DNA from: Mortierella sp. BCC40632 | Taxonomy: Eukaryota; Mortierellomycota; Mortierellomycetes; Mortierellales; Mortierellaceae | DNA: 64,000 nt | NCBI GenBank assembly: GCA_011634665.1 | Contig: WAEK01000006.1 | Span: 2,796,001 to 2,860,000 of the forward strand | Reading direction: 5' to 3' | Shown: positions 58,060-64,000 of the stretch, piece by piece | How the letters are laid out: each line of letters begins with the position of its first letter | Numbering within the stretch: the first letter of the stretch is position 1 | The notes under the pieces: generated by a model | Databases searched by the model: none | What the model saw: only the letters and a program-made list of their open reading frames with translations | What the model was told of the DNA's origin: nothing | Position numbers and translations under genes: made by a program

Positions 58060-58956
58060 GGGCCATAACGGAGCGAATACACAAACAAGCATATTAAAGG
58101 CAGAGTGTAGAGCAATTAAGGCGATGGTGCAGAGCCCGTCGGAGGAGAGGTGAACAGGCAAACAAGATGGGATTTGCCCAAGAGCCAAAAGAGAAACCGT
58201 GTTCTGTCGACAGTGGAAAAAGAAAGAGAGAAGAAAGAAAGAGAGAGTAGCCTTACCCTCAGTGAACGAGTGGATCTCGACAGTCTGGCGCGAGGGCTCG
58301 TCGGCCTGGATGCGACCCTTGGAGTCGATGAGGTGCGAGGCAAAGATGGTGTTGATGAGCGTCGACTTGCCGAGACCGGATTGACCTGGAGAGAGAGATG
58401 GAGGGAAGGAAGGGAAAAAAAAGAGAGTTAGTCGCCATCCGTTCCACAGAATTAAACGGAGTCTTTCTTTTCTCTTTCTCGTTCTCTTTCAAGAGAATGA
58501 AGAGACAGGAGTGGTACTGTGCAACATACCGACGACCATGACATTGAACTGGAATCCGCGCTTGAGCAACTTCTTTTCGATCTGGGAGGTGATCGAGTCA
58601 AAGCCGACATAGCTCTGGAGAATGGGCTACACAAACGGTAATGCATAATACGACCAAAGATGTGGTTGTCGGAGGATTCATTGAAAGATGGGAGACATGT
58701 GTGTGGTGCGTAGTGTGTGTGCATGGGTGCGTGTGCGTGTGTGTGATGCAAAGAAAGGTGAGTTGATGATACAGATGCAGGATGTTGAACCGACGGAACC
58801 CATGGGGGAGCCAAGCAAGGTACAAAGCATAAGCATTGAGGAAACAAAATAGACGCAGGTGGTTAGACGGGATGGACGCCAGAGACACGGTCGAGCGAAG
58901 AAGAGGAGGCAGACATGGATAGTATTTACCTGGGAGTGCTCAGCTTCGATGCTCAT
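55801..58956 (-). CDS. CDC10: Septin, Cdc10 type
   Basis: GTP-binding subunit of septin filaments, which mark septation and branching sites under the plasma membrane. Exons in gene order: 58956-58930, 58626-58530, 58385-58257, 57167-57086, 56909-56772, 56532-56415, 56277-56085, 55952-55801 (311 aa). Motifs: short N-terminus then SYVGFDSITSQIEKKLLKRG (polybasic lead), G1 GQSGLGKST (42-50), G3 DTPGYGD (99-105), G4 AKSD (181-184), septin-unique element with PFAVVGSEKTI and GRQNRWG, and the end RTHLQDLIETT...LLALKENGQQ. Lack of a C-terminal coiled coil and the sequence HLQDLIETTxxIHYE point to Cdc10 rather than Cdc3, Cdc11 or Cdc12. The largest intron (57168-58256, 1089 nt) carries many GA/CT runs. 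Confidence 0.95.
56698..56744. repeat. T(n)A(n) block in septin intron 5
   Basis: Thirteen T followed directly by about 34 A, and preceded at 56660-56676 by a G run, in the intron 56533-56771. Confidence 0.85.
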
Positions 58957-59090
58957 GATGGGATTAGTAGATGAAGATGGGGGAGCGGAAAAGGGTAAGG
59001 GATACAAGCGAGGATGTGGAGAAGGATGAGATGGGATGAGATGGCGAGAGAGAAAGAGAAAGAGTAATGATGCAAGAGTGGCGGGAAGAA

Positions 59091-59122
<32 letters not shown>

Positions 59123-59678
59123 GGAGGATGCCGTGGATGCTCAGGTTTGATGAGATGAGTGGTCAGGTCGTGACTCTGCTCTCACTCTCACTCGCTCTCT
59201 CTCGCTCTCGCTCTTGCCTGACTGGTTTATCGTCCAGTCCTCCCAAGAAGTCCTTCAAGGCCTGTTCCCAGATAGCCTTGTTGTTGTTATCCTGGCTGGA
59301 TGGGCTGGGCCCAGCCGCAGGCTAGTGCTGCCCAGCATGAGCCCAGAAGGGACCTGGTCCCTCTCTCCTCTCTCCTTAGCCCCGCGCGTCCTTGCAACCT
59401 TCTCCCTGCGCGCGTCTTTTTTTCCGCGCTTTGCTGTTTATTTGTCTTTCTTTCACTTGTTGCCCTTGTTCTCTCTATCTCTCTCTCTTTCTCTGATACT
59501 CATTTCCTCCCTGAACATCGCCACCTATCCAGGGACTATGCCACTCTGATGGACGCGTCCCTTACTCTTTCTCTCTTCATATATCAATTATCAATCCTTC
59601 TCTATCTCTATCTCTCCTCCCTAGAAAAAAGCTCCGTACTGGTTCCTCGCTTGATCATATCCGCTACTGCAACAACCA

Positions 59679-59743
<65 letters not shown>

Positions 59744-60271
59744 TTTGTCTCCTCTCTCAGGACATGATGGACAATGTTTCGACCGCCAACGGGAATCATG
59801 AGGAGGGAGGGAGCCGCCCACGACGCATACACCCAACCTTTGCCCTGTGCACTTGTCCCCTTAGCTCAAAAGAGTGAACGGGATGCAAGGCAGAAAGAGA
59901 GAGAGAGAAAAGCGCAGGGCGTGCCCCCGTCTCTCCCGAGCAAGCAAAGTGCAGCTATCGAGCATTTTCGCCCTTTTCCCAGCAACTTCATCTTTGTTGC
60001 CTCAAATGCGAACACCAGCACTCTCTGCCACCCTAATGAGAGCATTTATCCTTTACTCTTCTGCCTGCTTTCCCACCTTTTCTCTTTCTCCTGTCCTCGC
60101 TTGTTGACACTTCATCCTTTGATCGACTCATTCTCTTCCTCAACTTCCACAAGCATTTTCTTTCGTTCTTTTACGTCTCCCGCCTCCTTCACTTTCCTCA
60201 TTTTCTCTTCACCCAACCTGCGTCCTTCCTAACGTTTTGCTGTCCCTGCGTTCTCAAAACACCCGTCAAAC
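58957..60271. other. Divergent promoter region, septin / SulP
   Basis: 1.3 kb bidirectional spacer. It contains a (GA)n run at ~59097-59121, a (TC)n run of about 60 bp at 59681-59740, and CT-rich sequence up to the SulP start. Open frames across it come from the repeats. Confidence 0.6.
59681..59740. repeat. (TC)n microsatellite upstream of SulP gene
   Basis: About 60 bp of uninterrupted TC in the divergent spacer. Confidence 0.9.
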
Positions 60272-63126
60272 ATGGAAGACCATGAACTTCAAGAGTTTCG
60301 TTCCTCCATCTCCACCTGGTGCTGCACACTACCCGTCAACTGTCGCTACTACATACAGGAAAGACTTCCCATTCTCAGATGGTACTGACAAAAAAGAAAA
60401 GAAAAAGACCATGTCCCGACATCTCCAACATAAAGTGTCACCCAACTCAGTCTCAACTTAAGAGGTTCAATGAAGAAGGAACTCTGACCCACTCCTGTAA
60501 ATAAACTAGGCTTCCAAGATATAGCCGACAATGGATCGTCCGAGACTTTATTGCTGGTGTCACGGTCGGTCTAATCATCATCCCTCAAGCAATGTCCTAC
60601 GCCAAAATCGCCACCCTCCCTGTGCAATATGGCCTCTACTCGGCCTACATTGGTGCTCTGTTCTATGTGTTAATGGGCACATCTCGAGAAATCGACATTG
60701 GTCCTACCTCAGTTATCTCCTTAATCACCGCCTCGCTTATTAGCCAGAATAACGCCAACCACACCAACAAGGATGGGGCTCCGATGGGTTTGGAGGGATA
60801 TCAGCTCGCATCCCTATCATGTCTTGCATCGGGAGCAGTCGTGCTCTTCCTTGGTCTCTTCCGGCTGGGCATGGTACTTGACTTTATTCCAGAGACCGTC
60901 CTTGCAGGATTCACCACCGGCTCGGCCATCACCATCATGTCCTGCCAAGTCCCCAAATGGCTCGGTACCCATGGGGTCAGCAACCATGATCAACCCTTTG
61001 TTGTCCTCTTCAATTCTCTCCGAGCCATTCCAACGCTCTCTTGGGTGGATGCAGCCTTTGGGATCTCTTCTTTAATATGCCTTGTTCTCATTGGATGCAT
61101 CGCAGATCGGTTGAGTCGACATGACCAGGCTTGGCTTCGGATGCTCAAAATCTCGAGATTTTTCATCGTAACAGCGTTGGCTACAGTAGTCTCGTTCATC
61201 ATTTTGAGCAAGAGCACATCACCGCCTCAGATTGTCAGCCCTCCTACTGGCTTGAAAGGGAATGATGGCAGTAGCGGTGATGGCTTGACCAATCCTTTAC
61301 CGGTTCCGTTGCTCTCCATCTTGAAAACAGTTCCCGCGGGTCTCCCTGCCCCATCCATTCCTCTCGTGGATTGGTTGATACTGCAGGAGCTGGCTCCCAA
61401 AGTGATTGCAATCGTTCTGATCATGGTTCTTGAACACATTGCAGTCGCCAAGTCATTTGCGCAACAGAGTCAGTACCAGATCGATACGAGTCAAGAGATG
61501 ATGACACTGGGTTTAGCGAATATTACGGCGTCATTCTTTGGTGCTTATGCTGTTACAGGTGCCTTCTCGAGATCCGCTGTCAAGCATCAATGTTCTGTCA
61601 AGAGTCCACTGTCAGGTCTCTTTACCGCTTCCCTTGTCCTTGTCGCCATCCACTTTTTGACCCCGTTGTAAGTTTCGTTTTTTTTTTTTTTTTTTTTTTT
61701 TTTGGCTTTTGACAGCAAAGAAAGAGCATGTAGGGTGAAAAGAGAAGAGGAAGAATAAGGAGTGACATAAACGGGGAAATCAGTTACTAATGAGACAGGT
61801 CATCGGTTTAGATTCTACTATATTCCAGATTCCGCATTAGCAGCAGTGATCATCGTAGCCGTTTCCAACTTGATCCGTCACCCACGCGACTTTATTCATT
61901 TTTACAAAGTCAGTCTCTGCGATTTTCTTACTTCTCAAATTACTCTCTGGACAACACTCTTTGTCTCTGTCGAGATGGGGATCATAGTCGGGGTCGGATT
62001 TTCGCTTGTCGTGATGCTCTTTCGAATCGCGCGACCCAACTGTTATGGACTTCGACCTCTTCCCGATCGACCAGATGTTTTTGTTGACATGAGACGACTC
62101 TCCATCAAGGAGGACGACACCTTCCAAGATCACAATACTCCGCACGGAGTGCTTCATGATTCATTAGTCGAATCAACGGTCGTCTCCGTCTTTGACCCAA
62201 AGAACAGTAATGATATCCTCCCAGCCGGGGTTCTGGTGGTCAGGATAGATGAGGCAGCCTTGTTCCCCAGTATCAACATCTTTCGGTCGCTTGTCCTGGA
62301 CGAGGTCTATCTCCATACCCGCTTTGGGGGATCGCCACGCAAACCAGAGGATCGGCTCTGGTCCGACAATCAGGAAGTTTACATTCAACGGCTTCGACAA
62401 ACGGCAGCTCTCCGAGATAGGATTCATGACCATGAGACAACAAATGTGAATGACGAGAGTCTTGGATTACCACGACTGGCCGCAGTGATCATTGATTGCT
62501 CTGCCATGAACCACATTGACAGTTCCGGATTGGATGGTCTTGTGCGGCTACGAGATAGTCTTGAGGAATATGCAGGCATTCGAGACGATTCGGAGTTGTT
62601 CTTTGAGCTGCATTTTGTGGCGGTCAAGGCCAATGTCCTTCGAGTGCTTCGTCAGTCCACACTTTTGCAACGGAGTCGACTTATGGTCAACCGTCCGACC
62701 TTGCTACGAGACCAAAGGACATCAGATTGTGAAAATTCTGAATTCTCGAGTCAGTATCTATCTGATATAGATGAGAGTGGTTCTAAAAACGATCAGAAAG
62801 CGAGTCCAAGGAGAGAGGGTAGTATAGACAGCGGACATGTTCAAGACTATCAAGTGACAGCGGTAGAGTCGACTAGGATCCGTCGTGTCAGTAGAACTGT
62901 TCAGTCGAGCAGCACTGACATTGGGACGGGCGATTTGGTTCATTGGACCATTCGGGATGCGGTAGATGCCATCCTCGAGCATGGTCGTGAGTGGGCAGTG
63001 GCGCTTGGGATGGGGACCATTGTGGAGGACAGGGGAGAGGGCGAAGAGAGTAACCGTCTTGGAGGCCACGACTCGATGGAGAGTATCGATATTCCACAAA
63101 GGCACTACAACCTAAACTTGAAATAA
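60272..63126 (+). CDS. SulP-family anion (sulfate) transporter with STAS domain
   Basis: Membrane permease of the SLC26/SulP family, expected to take up sulfate or a related anion. Exons: 60272-60381, 60510-61667, 61812-63126 (860 aa). The N-terminus leads into LPRYSRQWIVRDFIAGVTVG and then the family hallmark IIPQAMSYAKIATLPVQYGLY. Multiple hydrophobic helices follow, with GPTSVISLI and GFTTGSAI segments and a core ending near YYIPDSALAAVIIV. The C-terminal STAS domain (~560-700) has PAGVLVVRID and the phospho-site loop DCSAMNHIDSSGLDGL (~650-663). The last ~130 residues are polar and probably regulatory. Exon 1 (36 codons plus two bases) was found by phase and by the need for residues before the first helix. 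Among fungal SulP proteins I cannot separate sulfate from molybdate or vacuolar types. Confidence 0.93.
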
Positions 63127-63303
63127 AAGGAGCTAAGGAGGGGAAGGGGTTTGCCATCTTGCACAGTCCCGGAGCGCCACCAATTTTTTCTTTTTTCTTT
63201 TTTGCCACGCCACGGTGGCGAGATCATGAGACCGTGCACATTCATTGATGCCCTTACGCCATCAATTCTCATCCATTCTTTCCATCCATCCACCCCTCCA
63301 AGA

Positions 63304-64000
63304 ATGTCGCTGTCATTGCCATTTCAAAAAGAGATTGTTGCCGAACTAGCGGCTGAGGATGCACTCCTCATCATCGCGCGTGGCCTCGGCCTCCGAAACA
63401 TTCTCAGTGCATTTCTTCAGATATATTCACAACCCCAGAGCCTGGTTCTCTTGATCAACACCAGTCCAGACCAAGAGTCAGACCTTCGGGACGACCTCTG
63501 TGCCAGCACTAGTCAAAACCCCAATGGTCTCCATTTCAGGACGGTGACGAGTGAACTCGGAGTCAATGAGAGAGCGGACTTGTATCGGTTTGGTGGTGTC
63601 ATGGCCATCACCTCTCGGATCTTGGTCATGGACCTCTTGACCAACCGTATCCCTATCCACCTTGTCACAGGAATTCTTGTCGCGAACGCTCATAGGTATC
63701 AGTGGCTCGAGATGCTTTTTTTTTTTTTATTTTTATTTTTATTTTTTTTTTCCAAAAAAACTATAATATGAAAACTGGAAGATGGGCCCATGTGTTGCAT
63801 GACTGCGATGCAAGAGACTTATCTACTCTCGGTTGTCCATAGAGTGACAGCAACGTCGACCGAGGCGTTCATTCTAAGACTGTTCCGACAGGGCAACTCT
63901 CAAGGATTCATCAAAGCATTCAGTGACCAGCCTGAACACTTTGCGGCAGGATTTGCTACGTTGGAAAAGACGTTAAAGTTGCTCTATCTCCGAAAGGTCA
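63304..64000 (+). CDS. RAD1: XPF/Rad1 structure-specific DNA repair endonuclease (5' part)
   Basis: Catalytic subunit of the nuclease that cuts 5' of DNA lesions in nucleotide excision repair, with an ERCC1/Rad10 partner. Exons seen: 63304-63695 and 63843 onward, open at the window edge. The start ATG follows a 177-bp gap from the SulP stop. The N-terminal helicase-like region of XPF is recognisable from LPFQKEIVAELAAEDALLIIARGLG, then ELGVNERADLYRFGGV, ITSRILVMDLLTNRIP, TGILVANAHR and, across the intron, EAFILRLFRQGNSQGFIKAFSD. The helicase-like region of this family has lost ATPase motifs. The ERKX3D nuclease and HhH domains would lie beyond 64000, so activity cannot be judged here. Confidence 0.93.

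Noticed and set aside
1..64000. CRISPR arrays, insertion sequences, long terminal repeats, viral or secondary-metabolite genes
   Set aside because: The many repeats are simple sequence without spacer structure. No transposase, integrase, reverse transcriptase, capsid or synthase motif was found in any frame.

Overview
The window is nuclear DNA of a filamentous fungus. Every recognisable gene is eukaryotic. Most are split by spliceosomal introns with GTAAGT/GTATGT-type donors and AG acceptors after T-rich tracts. The gene set (slicer-type Argonaute, ESCRT-I VPS37, Cdc10-type septin, TIM22, mitochondrial ribosomal protein mL59, two-finger C2H2 factors) is fungal. The intron density (up to nine exons per gene) and the very frequent (GA/CT)n, poly(A) and poly(T) tracts in introns and spacers suggest an early-diverging lineage such as Mortierellomycota/Mucoromycota. 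That placement is inference. I see no prokaryotic gene, virus, transposon, rRNA, tRNA or CRISPR array.

Layout, left to right: VPS37 (+, 1405-4382); a type II membrane protein with poly-Asp tracts and adhesin-like strands (+, 5241-8427); Argonaute (-, 8974-12502); TIM22 (+, 13607-14658); an F-box-like protein (-, 15715-16884); a C2H2 protein (-, 19330-21075); a C2/class 3 lipase of diacylglycerol-lipase type (-, 22365-27179); folylpolyglutamate synthase (+, 30212-33303); mL59 (-, 33696-34741); a 7.3 kb gene-poor interval; a second C2H2 factor (+, 42008-43982); a chromodomain/C2H2/coiled-coil protein (-, 45184-48838); 6-phosphofructo-2-kinase/fructose-2,6-bisphosphatase (+, 51410-55126); Cdc10-type septin (-, 55801-58956); a SulP/STAS anion transporter (+, 60272-63126); and the 5' part of the XPF/Rad1 nuclease gene (+, 63304 to the window end).

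I rebuilt all exon structures by hand. In every complete multi-exon gene the exon lengths sum to a multiple of three and the joins restore conserved motifs. The genes are unrelated housekeeping and regulatory loci, not a pathway cluster. Several are arranged head-to-head (Argonaute/TIM22, lipase/FPGS, mL59/C2H2, chromodomain/PFKFB, septin/SulP) or tail-to-tail (Asp-tract protein/Argonaute, TIM22/F-box, FPGS/mL59, C2H2/chromodomain, PFKFB/septin).

The most unusual items are: the Asp-tract surface protein; a lipase gene that needs both a GC-AG intron and a 9-nt microexon; a chromodomain that has lost two of its three cage aromatics; a transcription factor whose start codon can be made across a splice junction from either of two 5' exons; and recurrent T(n)A(n) blocks in introns and spacers.
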